The notes beneath the pieces were generated by a model. The model saw only the letters and a list, made by a program, of their open reading frames with translations, searched no databases and was not told where the DNA came from. A stretch of 64,000 nt of DNA, taken from assembly GCF_003917135.1 (NCBI RefSeq), contig NZ_RPDI01000003.1, positions 101,145-165,144 of the forward strand, in the 5' to 3' direction. Within the stretch, counting starts at the first letter, position 1; each line of letters begins with the position of its first letter. Positions 35,103 to 43,716 of this stretch are shown piece by piece. Both the position numbers and the translations under genes were made by a program. Source of the stretch: Leucobacter chromiireducens (GTDB taxonomy: Bacteria > Actinomycetota > Actinomycetes > Actinomycetales > Microbacteriaceae).

Positions 35103-35630
35103 CTAGGGCTCCCGCGGGTGGCGCTCCACGCGGCCCCCGCCCATCAGGCCGGGCGCCGGGTACTGCACACCCGTGACGCGGTGCACCACGAGCGCCACCG
35201 CGACGATCAGCACGGGTGCGGCGAGCGCCGGGAGCAGCAGGAACTGCCAGCCGGCGCCGGTCGCGAGCGCCACCACCGCGGTCGCGACCGCCGGCGGGTG
35301 GATGATGCGCGCGACCGCCATCGCCGCCGTCGCGAGCCCCGCGACGAGCGCCGCGCTCCACCACGCCATCGGCGCGACCAGCGCGGCCCCGACCCCGACC
35401 ATGGCCGACACGACGTGCCCACCGATCACCGCGCTCGGCTGCGACACGGGCGCCTCGGGCAGCAGGTACACGAGGAGACAGCTGGGGGCGAAGCCGAGAA
35501 ACAGCAGGGTCAGGTCGACCGTGTCGCCGAGCAGTCCGAGCAGGGCGACCGCGAGCGCGACGCCGAGCGCCGCGAGCAGGAGTCGCCGCCACGGCAGCCG
35601 CGGCTGCCCCGAACGCCAGAGACCACGCAT
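35103..35630 (-). CDS. HPP-family membrane protein
   Basis: A 175-residue protein with four to five membrane helices and the family motif HPP in MAVARIIHPPAVATAVVALATG. The segment QPSAVIGGHVVSAMVGVGAALVAP is the other conserved part. HPP proteins include nitrite transporters of cyanobacteria/plastids, but the role in actinobacteria is unknown. ATG at 35630 follows AAGGAG at good distance. It lies upstream of clpB on the same strand, but the clpB HAIR site and 200 bp separate them. Confidence 0.85.
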   Translation of the reverse strand: MRGLWRSGQPRLPWRRLLLAALGVALAVALLGLLGDTVDLTLLFLGFAPSCLLVYLLPEAPVSQPSAVIGGHVVSAMVGVGAALVAPMAWWSAALVAGLATAAMAVARIIHPPAVATAVVALATGAGWQFLLLPALAAPVLIVAVALVVHRVTGVQYPAPGLMGGGRVERHPREP

Positions 35631-35751
35631 CGACCACTCCTTCACCTTCACGCACCGCCGCCGCGGCACTCGCGTATCCTACCGAGCCGGTCATGCGGGC
35701 GCGTGTCGGCGGCGCCTCGTATGGTGGGAGTACCCGACGCGAAGGAGTCAC

Positions 35752-36582
35752 ATGGTCACGCTCGCCCCCACCATCCAGCTCACCGGCGGTGCCGCGATGC
35801 CCGCTCTGGCACTCGGCACCTGGCCCATGAACGACGCGGAGACGGCGGAGGCCGTCGCGGCGGCCCTCGCGGCCGGCTACCGCCACATCGACACGGCTGA
35901 GAACTACGGCAACGAGCGCGGGGTCGGCGAGGGGATCCGGCGCTCCGGGCTCCCCCGCGATGAGGTGTTCATCACCACGAAGTTCAATCGCGCCTGGCAC
36001 AGCGTCGACGGTGTGCGCACCGCGTTCGAGGCCAGCTGCGAGCGCCTCGGGGTCGACACGATCGACCTGTTCCTGGTGCACTGGCCCAACCCGGATCAGG
36101 ATCGCTACGTCGACGCCGTGCGCGGCCTCGCCGCGCTCCGTGAGGAGGGACGCATCCGGGCGCTCGGCGTCTCGAACTTCACGCCGGCGCACCTCGCACG
36201 CGTCATCGAGGCCGGCGTCGTACCGGAGGTGAACCAGATCCAGCTCGATCCCGAGCACACGCAGCCGGAGGTGCAGGCGGCGAACCGGGCGCACGGCATC
36301 GTCACGACCGCGTACACGCCGCTCGGCCGCGGCGGGGCGTTCCTCGCCGCCCCCGCCATCACCGACGCGGCCGCGGCGCACGGGAAGACACCAGCGCAGA
36401 TCACGCTGCGCTGGCACGTGCAGCAGGGCAACGCTGCCGCCCCGAAGTCCGCTGATCCCGCGCGGCAGCGGGAGAACCTCGACATCTTCGACTTCGCGCT
36501 CACGGCGGCGGAGATGGCGGCGATCAGCGCGCTCGACGTTGGGGCGCCGCTGCACCACGACGCCGACGAGTTCGGGCACTAG
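35752..36582 (+). CDS. Aldo/keto reductase (2,5-diketogluconate reductase-like)
   Basis: A 276-residue AKR5-type enzyme: MPALALGTWPMND, AGYRHIDTAENYGNERGVGEGI (Asp and Tyr of the tetrad), VFITTKFNRAW (Lys), DLFLVHWPNP (His) and coenzyme segment NAAAPKSADPARQRENLDIF. It reduces small carbonyls with NADPH. GAAGGAG lies 5 bp before the ATG. Single gene, convergent with the IclR regulator 27 bp downstream; substrate unknown. Confidence 0.9.
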   Translation: MVTLAPTIQLTGGAAMPALALGTWPMNDAETAEAVAAALAAGYRHIDTAENYGNERGVGEGIRRSGLPRDEVFITTKFNRAWHSVDGVRTAFEASCERLGVDTIDLFLVHWPNPDQDRYVDAVRGLAALREEGRIRALGVSNFTPAHLARVIEAGVVPEVNQIQLDPEHTQPEVQAANRAHGIVTTAYTPLGRGGAFLAAPAITDAAAAHGKTPAQITLRWHVQQGNAAAPKSADPARQRENLDIFDFALTAAEMAAISALDVGAPLHHDADEFGH

Positions 36583-36609
36583 CCGGCACGGCGGCCAGCC
36601 CACACCCGG

Positions 36610-37419
36610 CTACAGCAGCCTGAGGTCCGCCTCGATCGCTGCGGCGGTCTCCAGCAGCTGCGGGAGGTGGTGCTCGCGCAGGCGCGCCACCGTCTCGCGG
36701 CTGGCGCTCGTCGACACGTTGATTGCCGCGGCGACCCGGCCATCGCGGCCGCGGATCGGGGCCGCGGCCGAGCGGAGCCCCACCTCGAGCTCGCCGTCGA
36801 CAATCGCCCAGCCCTGCTCCGCCACGCGGTCGAGCTCCCCGCGCAGCTCGGGCGTCTCGGCGAGCGTGCGCGGCGTGAGCGCCGTCACTCCGCTCTCACT
36901 CAGGAGCGTCGCCTGCTCCGCCGCGGGGAGCGCGGCAAGCAGCACGCGCCCCATGCTCGTCGCGTACGCGGGGAAACGCGTACCGATCGTGATGCCCACC
37001 GTCATGATCCTGCGCGTTGGCACCCGCGCAACGTACACGATGTCCGTGTCGGAGAGCACCGCGGCCGACACCGACTCGTCGAGCGCGCGCGACAGCCGTT
37101 CGAGGTGGGGCTGCATCACCTCGGGCAGCGAGAGGGCAGAGAGGTAGCTGAAGCCGAGCTCGAGGATCCGCGGGGTGAGCGCGAACGAGCGGCCCGTCGC
37201 GCGGACGTAGCCGAGCGCCTCGAGCGTGCGGAGGAACCGCCTGGCCGCCGCCGCAGGCATCTCGGCCCGCCGCGCGACCTCGCTGAGCGTCAGCTCGGGG
37301 AATTCGGCGTCGAACGCCCGGATGACGGCGATGCCGCGCGCGAGGGACTGCACGAAGTCGCCGCCGCCCTGCTCGGGGGCCGGCGCTGGCTCGGCACCTG
37401 CGCGTTCACTGTCAGTCAC
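36610..37419 (-). CDS. IclR-family regulator (PcaR/PobR-like)
   Basis: A 269-residue IclR protein. Winged HTH at residues about 22-80 (FVQSLARGIAVIRAFDAEFPELTLSEVARRAEMPAAAARRFLRTLEALGYV) and the C-terminal effector domain (SVSAAVLSDTDIVYVARVPTRRIMTVGITIGTRFPAYATSMGRVLLAAL). The FVQSLARGIAVI start and the RIMTVGITIGTRFPAYATSMG loop are typical of the PcaR/PobR branch, which controls beta-ketoadipate genes. pcaF-pcaJ-pcaI lies 1-4 kb away with a tandem palindrome before pcaI, its likely target. An aldo/keto reductase gene is divergent from it. Confidence 0.87.
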   Translation of the reverse strand: MTDSERAGAEPAPAPEQGGGDFVQSLARGIAVIRAFDAEFPELTLSEVARRAEMPAAAARRFLRTLEALGYVRATGRSFALTPRILELGFSYLSALSLPEVMQPHLERLSRALDESVSAAVLSDTDIVYVARVPTRRIMTVGITIGTRFPAYATSMGRVLLAALPAAEQATLLSESGVTALTPRTLAETPELRGELDRVAEQGWAIVDGELEVGLRSAAAPIRGRDGRVAAAINVSTSASRETVARLREHHLPQLLETAAAIEADLRLL

Positions 37420-37475
37420 GAGAATCAGACTAGCCGCTCGGGCGAGCTAGCGGCTCGCGGCCGTACAGTGAGGAC

Positions 37476-38489
37476 ATGGTGAACTATCGCTTCCTCGGCA
37501 ACAGCGGGCTCAAGATCTCGGAGATCACGTTCGGCAACTGGGTGACCCACGCGTCGCAGGTGGGCGACGACGCTGCGGTGCAGACCGTGCACGCCGCACT
37601 CGACGCCGGAATCACCACCTTCGACACGGCAGACACGTACGCGAACACCGCGGCGGAGGCCGTGCTCGGCCGCGCACTGCAGGGCCAGCGTCGCGCGGGC
37701 CTCGAGATCTTCACGAAGGTGTACTTCCCCACCGGCCCGATGGGGCCGAACGACACGGGGCTCAGCCGCAAGCACATCTTCGAGTCGATCGACGGCTCGC
37801 TCACCCGGCTCGGCACCGACTACGTCGACCTCTACCAGGCGCACCGTTTCGACTACGAAACGCCGCTCGAGGAGACCATGCAGGCGTTCGCCGACGTGGT
37901 GCGCCAGGGGAAGGCGCTCTACATCGGCGTCTCCGAGTGGACCGCCGAGCAGCTCCGCGCCGGGCACGAGATCGCGACGCGGCTCGGGGTGCAGCTCATT
38001 TCGAACCAGCCGCAGTACTCGATGCTCCACCGGGTGATCGAGGAGCGCGTCATCCCCGCGTCCGAGGAGCTCGGGATCTCGCAGATCGTGTGGTCGCCGA
38101 TGGCGCAGGGCGTGCTCTCCGGCAAGTACCTGCCCGGGCAGCAGGCGCCCACCGGTTCGCGGGCCACCGACGAGAAGTCGGGGGCCGACTTCATTCAGAA
38201 GTATCTGCGCGACGACATCCTCGAGGCGGTGCAGCGGCTGCGGCCGATCGCCGCCGAGGCCGGGCTGACGATGCCGCAGCTCGCGATCGCCTGGGTGCTA
38301 CAGAACCCGGGGGTCGCCGCGGCGCTCGTCGGCGCCTCGCGCCCCGAGCAGCTCGCCGACACCGTGCAGGCGTCGGGCGTCACCCTCGACGCCGACACGC
38401 TGCGCGCCATCGACGCGGCCCTCGGCGACACCCCGAACCGCGACCCCGAGGACACGTACGGGGTGTCGCCGAAGCGACGCCTCGTGTAG
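37476..38489 (+). CDS. Aldo/keto reductase (Kv-beta-like, AKR6/AKR14 type)
   Basis: A 337-residue NADPH-dependent reductase resembling potassium-channel beta subunits and E. coli YghZ: FLGNSGLKISEITFGNW, TTFDTADTYANTAAEAVLG (Asp, Tyr), EIFTKVYF (Lys), DLYQAHRFD (His), VWSPMAQGVLSGKY and AALVGASRPEQLADTVQASGV. It is divergent from the IclR regulator and convergent with pcaF, sitting inside the beta-ketoadipate region. It may reduce aromatic or aliphatic aldehydes there (inference). Confidence 0.9.
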   Translation: MVNYRFLGNSGLKISEITFGNWVTHASQVGDDAAVQTVHAALDAGITTFDTADTYANTAAEAVLGRALQGQRRAGLEIFTKVYFPTGPMGPNDTGLSRKHIFESIDGSLTRLGTDYVDLYQAHRFDYETPLEETMQAFADVVRQGKALYIGVSEWTAEQLRAGHEIATRLGVQLISNQPQYSMLHRVIEERVIPASEELGISQIVWSPMAQGVLSGKYLPGQQAPTGSRATDEKSGADFIQKYLRDDILEAVQRLRPIAAEAGLTMPQLAIAWVLQNPGVAAALVGASRPEQLADTVQASGVTLDADTLRAIDAALGDTPNRDPEDTYGVSPKRRLV

Positions 38490-38502
38490 CCGCGTGGGCG
38501 CG

Positions 38503-39672
38503 TCAGCGCTCGAGCACCACGGCGAGGCCCTGCCCGACGCCGATACAGATCGCCACCACGGCGACCCCGCCGCCGCGGCGACGCAGCTCGTGCGCGGCGT
38601 GGCCGATGATCCGGCCGCCTGACGCCCCGAGCGGGTGGCCGATCGCGAGCGCACCGCCGTGGATGTTGAGGCGCGCAGGGTCGAGCTCCGGCCACCCCGC
38701 CAGGCAGGCGAGCGCCTGCGACGCGAACGCCTCGTTCAGCTCGACGACGTCGACGTCGGCCCAGGTCTTGCCCGCGCGGGCGAGCGCTCGGTTGGCGGCC
38801 TCGATGGGAGCGGTGGGGAACTGATCGGGATCGACGCCGTGCGCCGCGCGCCCGGTGATCCGGGCAAGGGGTTCGCCTGGCAGCGCACCCTCGGCGCCGA
38901 GCAGCACCGCGGAGGCGCCGTCGTTGATCGGCGACGCGTTGCCCGCGGTCACGGTGCCGTCCGCGGCGAAGAGCGGGCGCAGGCCGCCGAGCTTCTCGAC
39001 CGAGGAGTCGTCCCTGATCCCCTCGTCGCGGGCCAGCTCGGCGCCGGGGACCTGCACGATCTCGGGGTCGTACACCCCGGCGGCCCACGCCTCAGCGGCG
39101 AGCCGGTGCGAGCGCACCGCGAACTCGTCCTGCGCGGCGCGGGTGATCCCCCAGCTGCGCGCGGTCTGCTCCGCCGCCTCGCCGTTCGAGATGGTCCAGT
39201 GCGTCGGCAGCTCGCGGTTGATCATGCGCCAGCCGATCGCGGTGTTCCACATGGTCTGGTTGCCGACCGCCGGCCACGGCTTCGCCGACTTCTCCACGAC
39301 GAACGGCGCGCGGCTCATCGACTCGACGCCGCCGGCGAGCACGACCGTGGCGTCGCCGGTCTCGATCGCACGCGCGCCCTGGATCACGGCCTCCACCGAG
39401 GAGGCGCAGAGCCGGTTCACGGTCACACCGGTCACGGTGGTGGGGAACCCGGCGAGCAGCGCGCCGAAGCGCGCAACGTTCCGATTGTCCTCGCCGGCCT
39501 GGTTCGCGTCGCCGAAGATCACGTCGCCGATCACGGCGGGGTCGACGCCGGTGCGCTCGACCGTGGCGCGCATCACGGTCGCCGCGAGGTCGTCGGGGCG
39601 CACCCCGGCGAGCGCCCCGCCCGCGCGGCCGAACGGCGTGCGCACCGCATCGTAAATCACCGTCTCGGTCAT
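38503..39672 (-). CDS. pcaF: Beta-ketoadipyl-CoA thiolase / acetyl-CoA acyltransferase
   Basis: A 389-residue thiolase with Cys89 in VNRLCASSVEAV (acyl-enzyme nucleophile), the His motif NIHGGALAIGHPLGASGGRI and the C-terminal AICIGVGQGLAVVLE (second Cys). It cleaves 3-oxoadipyl-CoA to succinyl-CoA and acetyl-CoA, the last step of the beta-ketoadipate pathway. The specific assignment rests on its 4-bp overlap with the CoA-transferase genes; thiolase sequence alone does not separate PcaF from FadA-type enzymes. Confidence 0.9.
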   Translation of the reverse strand: MTETVIYDAVRTPFGRAGGALAGVRPDDLAATVMRATVERTGVDPAVIGDVIFGDANQAGEDNRNVARFGALLAGFPTTVTGVTVNRLCASSVEAVIQGARAIETGDATVVLAGGVESMSRAPFVVEKSAKPWPAVGNQTMWNTAIGWRMINRELPTHWTISNGEAAEQTARSWGITRAAQDEFAVRSHRLAAEAWAAGVYDPEIVQVPGAELARDEGIRDDSSVEKLGGLRPLFAADGTVTAGNASPINDGASAVLLGAEGALPGEPLARITGRAAHGVDPDQFPTAPIEAANRALARAGKTWADVDVVELNEAFASQALACLAGWPELDPARLNIHGGALAIGHPLGASGGRIIGHAAHELRRRGGGVAVVAICIGVGQGLAVVLER

Positions 39673-40319
39673 GCCTGTGCTCCTTCATGCAGTGTCAGTC
39701 CGGTCAGCTCACGCAGCTCGGCCATGGTGGTGTCTCCGAAGCGCTCGCGCACGGCGAACCCCGTCGCGGTCACGTCGAAGATCGCCCGATCGGTGTACAC
39801 GCGCGACACGCAGCCCACCCCGGTAAGGGGGTAACTGCAGGCGGCAACGAGTTTCGATTCCCCCTGCTTGGTCAGGAGGTCGGTCATCACGTACACGTCC
39901 TTCGCGCCGATCGCGAGGTCCATCGCGCCGCCCACCGCAGGGATCGCGCCGGGCGCCCCGGTCGACCAGTTGGCGAGGTCGCCGTTCTCCGCGACCTGGA
40001 AGGCGCCGAGCACGCACACGTCGAGGTGCCCGCCGCGCATCATGCCGAACGAATCGGCGTGGTGGAAGTACGCGGCGCCGGCGACGGCGGTGACCGCCTG
40101 TTTCCCGGCGTTGATCAGATCGGGATCGACGAGCCCGGCCGCTGGCGCCGGCCCCATCCCGAGCATCCCGTTCTCCGTGTGCAGGATGATCTCCTGATCG
40201 GCGGGGAGATAGTTGGCGACGAGGGTGGGCGCGCCGATCCCGAGATTGACGACTGCGCCCTCGCGGATATCCGCCGCGATGCGCGCGGCGAGCTCCTGTC
40301 GGGTGATTCCGGTGCTCAT
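39669..40319 (-). CDS. pcaJ: 3-oxoadipate CoA-transferase, beta subunit
   Basis: A 216-residue CoA-transferase beta subunit. NLGIGAPTLVANYLP and HTENGMLGMGP contain the catalytic Glu that forms the thioester, followed by MRGGHLDVCVLGAFQV and AVGGAMDLAIGAKDVYVM. With the alpha subunit it moves CoA from succinyl-CoA to 3-oxoadipate. Overlaps pcaI and pcaF by 4 bp each, so the three are one translationally coupled operon. Confidence 0.92.
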   Translation of the reverse strand: MSTGITRQELAARIAADIREGAVVNLGIGAPTLVANYLPADQEIILHTENGMLGMGPAPAAGLVDPDLINAGKQAVTAVAGAAYFHHADSFGMMRGGHLDVCVLGAFQVAENGDLANWSTGAPGAIPAVGGAMDLAIGAKDVYVMTDLLTKQGESKLVAACSYPLTGVGCVSRVYTDRAIFDVTATGFAVRERFGDTTMAELRELTGLTLHEGAQA

Positions 40320-41083
40320 CGTGCGCCTTCCTGCTCAGCGTGTCCCATGTCGGTGTCCGGCAGCGGCTGCCCCTCGAGGTCGACGCCGCCGACGAACTCG
40401 CCGTCGCGGAGCCAGCGCCGCTCGCCAACGGCGACCACGCGATCGACGAAGATCCCCGGCGTGACCACGGTCTCCGGGTCGATGGCCCCGAGCGGCGCGA
40501 TCTCGTCCACCTGCACGATCGTGGTCTTCGCAGCCGTCGCCATGATGGGGCCGAAGTTGCGCGCCGTCTCGCGGTAGACGAGGTTGCCCCAGCGGTCGGC
40601 CGCCCGAGCGCTGATCAGAGAGAAGTCTGCCCTGATCGGGTACTCGAGCGCGTACACGCGGCCGTCGATCTCGCGGGTCTCCTTGCCGTCAGCGAGCTGC
40701 GTGCCCACCCCGGTCGGGGTGTAGAACGCGCCGATGCCGGCACCCGCCGCCCGGATCCGCTCCGCGAGGTTGCCCTGCGGCACGAGCTCAAGCTCGATCG
40801 CGCCCTCGCGGTACAGGCCGTCGAACACCCAGGAGTCGGACTGACGCGGGAACGAGCAGATGATCTTGCGCACCCGCCGCTTCGCGAGCAGCGCGGCGAG
40901 CCCAACATCGCCGTTGCCCGCGTTGTTGTTCACGATCGTGAGCTCGCTCGCGCCCTGCGCGATCAGCGCGTCGATGAGCTCGACCGGCTGCCCGGCGCGG
41001 CCGAACCCCCCGATCATCACGGTCGCCCCGTCGGGGATCCCCGCGACGGCCGCCTCGACGGACGTGACGGTCTTGTCGATCAT
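40316..41083 (-). CDS. pcaI: 3-oxoadipate CoA-transferase, alpha subunit
   Basis: A 255-residue CoA-transferase alpha subunit: VMIGGFGRAGQPVELIDALI (CoA-binding glycine loop), ELTIVNNNAGNGDVGLAALL, FYTPTGVGTQLADGKE and ALEYPIRADFSLISA. The ATG at 41083 (MIDKTVTS) is preceded by a weak GGGG site. In-frame upstream sequence runs through the operator and is not coding. First gene of pcaIJF, with two 13-bp palindromes 41-72 bp upstream. Confidence 0.92.
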   Translation of the reverse strand: MIDKTVTSVEAAVAGIPDGATVMIGGFGRAGQPVELIDALIAQGASELTIVNNNAGNGDVGLAALLAKRRVRKIICSFPRQSDSWVFDGLYREGAIELELVPQGNLAERIRAAGAGIGAFYTPTGVGTQLADGKETREIDGRVYALEYPIRADFSLISARAADRWGNLVYRETARNFGPIMATAAKTTIVQVDEIAPLGAIDPETVVTPGIFVDRVVAVGERRWLRDGEFVGGVDLEGQPLPDTDMGHAEQEGAR

Positions 41084-41123
41084 CGGTGCCCCGTTTCTGT
41101 CGTTCCAGCCCTCGTGCCAGAAA

Positions 41124-41155
41124 TTCGCTTTGCGAAATATCTTTCGCTTTACGAA
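41124..41155. promoter_or_regulatory. Tandem palindromic operator before pcaIJF
   Basis: Two 13-bp near-identical palindromic repeats, TTCGCTTTGCGAA (41124-41136) and TTCGCTTTACGAA (41143-41155), 19 bp apart start to start, just upstream of pcaI. The arm TTCGC/GCGAA is like IclR-family operators, so the IclR protein at 36610 is the likely binder. Confidence 0.75.
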
Positions 41156-41232
41156 TAGCGTACGCCACTGACGTCCCCGACGGAAGCCCTGGGGGCGGTT
41201 CCCCGGCGGAACAGCGGGCCGGTGCCCGGTGA

Positions 41233-42102
41233 CTAGTCCGACTCGAGCAGACGCGCCGCTTCGGCCCCGGCGCTCGCCTGGAGCTCCGCGCGCCGCGCAC
41301 GGTAGACGGCGGCCGAGCGTTCCGCAGGCCAGTCCTCGCCCAGGTACTCGCACGCAAGACCTGGGTCACGCCGCAGCAGCGTCAGCCAGTCCGCGACGAG
41401 ATGCGTCAGCCGCGAGAGCGGGGGCACGTCGTCCGCACGAGCATCCGTGTCCTCCCACCGGTCGAGGAACCACTCGTGCGCGGCCCGGATGGCTGCAAGG
41501 TCCCAGGCGACGCTCACGCGGTTTGCCATGGGAAAGCTCGCCAGATCGAGCGCGTGGAAGGCAACCACATCAGCCTCCTGCAGTTCGGCGCGCACCCGCC
41601 GCAACGACCACTCTGGATCCTGCTGTCCCGGCCCAATCCAGAGCCCATCACGGAGCGGCGCGAACCCCGCCCAGGTGAGCGCCGAGCGCAGCTGGTGGCG
41701 CACCCCTCGCTTCCCTTCTGGCACCGAGAACGTGACCAGCGTCCATCCCGGACCGCTCGGCGCGAACGGCTGCGGCGCGTGGACGCGGGAGGACGCGTCA
41801 TCGAGCGTCTCCTTCGCGAGCTCAGTCACTCGGTAGTTGACACCGCGGCCGGCACGTTCGCGCTCGAGGAGGCCGCGCACCGCGAACCTGTCGAGCGCGG
41901 CGCGCGCGGCGGACGCTGAGATTCCTGCGCCGGCGAGCACCTGGATCAGCGTCACCGCCCGGAACGGCCCCTCGTAGCCGAACCGCCGCAGCTCACCGAG
42001 CAACGAGAGCACGAACCGCCGTGGATGCGCGTAGCGAATCTCGCCTTCCGCACCCGACTCGGGTGCCACGTCCGCTGCGCTCATACTCCGGTTATATCTC
42101 AC
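41233..42102 (-). CDS. PaaX-family transcriptional regulator
   Basis: A 289-residue PaaX-like repressor. A winged HTH lies at residues about 30-90 (RFVLSLLGELRRFGYEGPFRAVTLIQVLAGAGISASAARAALDRF), then the PaaX middle domain (WTLVTFSVPEGKRGVRHQLRSALTWAGFAPLRDGLWIGPG) and the C-terminal domain. PaaX represses phenylacetate genes with phenylacetyl-CoA as inducer in E. coli; the effector here is unknown. The GTG start at 42102 overlaps the ABC ATPase stop (GTGA), so it may be coupled as last gene of the importer operon; an ATG at 42084 is the alternative. Confidence 0.85.
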   Translation of the reverse strand: MRYNRSMSAADVAPESGAEGEIRYAHPRRFVLSLLGELRRFGYEGPFRAVTLIQVLAGAGISASAARAALDRFAVRGLLERERAGRGVNYRVTELAKETLDDASSRVHAPQPFAPSGPGWTLVTFSVPEGKRGVRHQLRSALTWAGFAPLRDGLWIGPGQQDPEWSLRRVRAELQEADVVAFHALDLASFPMANRVSVAWDLAAIRAAHEWFLDRWEDTDARADDVPPLSRLTHLVADWLTLLRRDPGLACEYLGEDWPAERSAAVYRARRAELQASAGAEAARLLESD

Positions 42103-42899
42103 ACGCTCGGGCGCGCAGCCTCGCCGCGCTTCGCGCGCTGAATCTGCTCGTACACGTGCGTGCGCAGCTCCGTGAAGCGTGGGAGCGCTCGCGTGGTGAT
42201 CTGGTCCCGCTCCGGGGCGAGGTCGATCGCCAGATCCTCCTGCACCCAGGTCGGGGATTTGGAGAGCACGACGACCCGCTCGCCGAGATACACCGACTCG
42301 TCGATGTCGTGGGTGACGAACAGGATCGACATCCCGCGGTCGAGGTGCAGCGAACGCACGAGGTCTTCGAGATCGGCTCGTGTCTGCGCGTCGACCGCAG
42401 CGAAGGGCTCATCCATGATGAGCACCTCCGGCTGATACGCGACCGCGCGGGCGATCGCGACGCGCTGCTGCATGCCGCCGGAGAGTTGCCACGGGTACTT
42501 CGTGTCCGCGTGCTCCAGGCCAACCGCAACGAGCGCGTCGTCGACGAGACGCGTACGTTCCGGTCCGCTGATCCGGCGGTGCTTGAGCGGCAGCTCGATG
42601 TTGCCGCGCACCGTCAGCCACGGGTACAGGCTGCGCCCGTACTCCTGGAACACGAGCGCCATGTTCGCCGGTGGCGCAGTCACCGCCTCACCGTCGAGCG
42701 CAACGCGGCCGCTTGTTGGGCGCAACAGGCCGGAGATGCACTTCAGGAGCGTCGTCTTGCCGCAGCCGGACGGGCCGACAATGCAGACGAGCTCACCGCG
42801 CTTCATCGAGAAGCTGATGTCACCGATCGCCTCGACGCTGCCGGTCGAGGACTCGTAGACCTTACGCAAGTTTTCTACTGTGAGCAGTGTGTCAGGCAC
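42099..42899 (-). CDS. ABC importer ATPase (SsuB/TauB/NrtD type)
   Basis: A 266-residue nitrate/sulfonate/taurine-type ATPase. Walker A is VGPSGCGKTTLLKCISGL, the Q-loop LVFQEYGRSLYPWLT, the signature WQLSGGMQQRVAIARAV, Walker B VLIMDEPFAAVDAQ and the switch FVTHDIDESVYLG. The GTG at 42899 follows GGGAGGTGG; it overlaps the upstream permease by 8 bp, and an in-frame extension to 42953 is unlikely. It powers the two permeases and SBP encoded upstream. The aromatic context and the PaaX neighbour suggest an aromatic or sulfonate substrate (inference). Confidence 0.91.
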   Translation of the reverse strand: MPDTLLTVENLRKVYESSTGSVEAIGDISFSMKRGELVCIVGPSGCGKTTLLKCISGLLRPTSGRVALDGEAVTAPPANMALVFQEYGRSLYPWLTVRGNIELPLKHRRISGPERTRLVDDALVAVGLEHADTKYPWQLSGGMQQRVAIARAVAYQPEVLIMDEPFAAVDAQTRADLEDLVRSLHLDRGMSILFVTHDIDESVYLGERVVVLSKSPTWVQEDLAIDLAPERDQITTRALPRFTELRTHVYEQIQRAKRGEAARPSV

Positions 42900-43716
42900 G
42901 CTCCACCTCCCGAGTTCCGTGGTACCAGCGCAAGACGCGCCGCTCAACCACACCGAATATTGCTGCGAGGAACACCCCGATGAGTCCGAGCAGCACGATG
43001 CCGCTCCACATCTCAGCGATGAGGTAGTTCCGTTGGAAGAACACGATCTGATAGCCGAGCCCCGAGGAGGAGTAGAACATCTCGGAGATCACCATCAGAA
43101 TGAGCGCGATCGAGAGCGTCTGCCGCACCCCGGCCATGATCCGCGGGCTCGCGGCGGGCAGGATCAGGTACCGCAGCCGCTGCGCGGGAGTCAGCGAAAA
43201 CGAACGCGCAGTCTCCTGCATCACCGAATCAACCGATTTCACGCCGTCGATCGTGTTGAGCAGGACCGGCCAGATGGAGCCGGCGACGATCACCACAATC
43301 TTCATCGAGTCGGTCGCGCCAATCAGCACCGCGATGATGGGGATGAGCGCCGGGGGCGGGATCGCGCGGAAGAACTCGAGCACGGGTGTCAGGAGCTCGC
43401 GGAGCCAACGCACCCGGCCGATGAGCGTGCCCGCCGCGACGCCCACACCGACCGACAGCACGATGCCGAGGGCGAGACGCCCGAGGCTCGGCAGCACATC
43501 GGCGGTGAACGCGGGGCCCACCCAGGTCTGCACGAACGCCTCGGCGATGACAAACGGGCTGGGGAAGAAGCGGCCGGGTGCAACCGTGCCCCAGACGCCC
43601 CAGATCGTGAGCAGGATCAGCGGGAGCCCGAGTGCGTACAGCGTGTTCTCGCCGAGCTTCGCCCAGACGCGAGACTTCTGCCGTGGCACCACGAGTGTGC
43701 TGGTGTACAGCGTCAT
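42892..43716 (-). CDS. ABC importer permease (SsuC/TauC type), second
   Basis: A 274-residue inner-membrane permease with six helices and the BPD-type coupling loop RSFSLTPAQRLRYLILPAASPRIMAGVRQTLSIALILMV, which contacts the ATPase. It overlaps the first permease by 4 bp and the ATPase by 8 bp. Two different permeases suggest a heterodimeric channel, unlike the usual SsuC homodimer. Confidence 0.9.
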   Translation of the reverse strand: MTLYTSTLVVPRQKSRVWAKLGENTLYALGLPLILLTIWGVWGTVAPGRFFPSPFVIAEAFVQTWVGPAFTADVLPSLGRLALGIVLSVGVGVAAGTLIGRVRWLRELLTPVLEFFRAIPPPALIPIIAVLIGATDSMKIVVIVAGSIWPVLLNTIDGVKSVDSVMQETARSFSLTPAQRLRYLILPAASPRIMAGVRQTLSIALILMVISEMFYSSSGLGYQIVFFQRNYLIAEMWSGIVLLGLIGVFLAAIFGVVERRVLRWYHGTREVERA

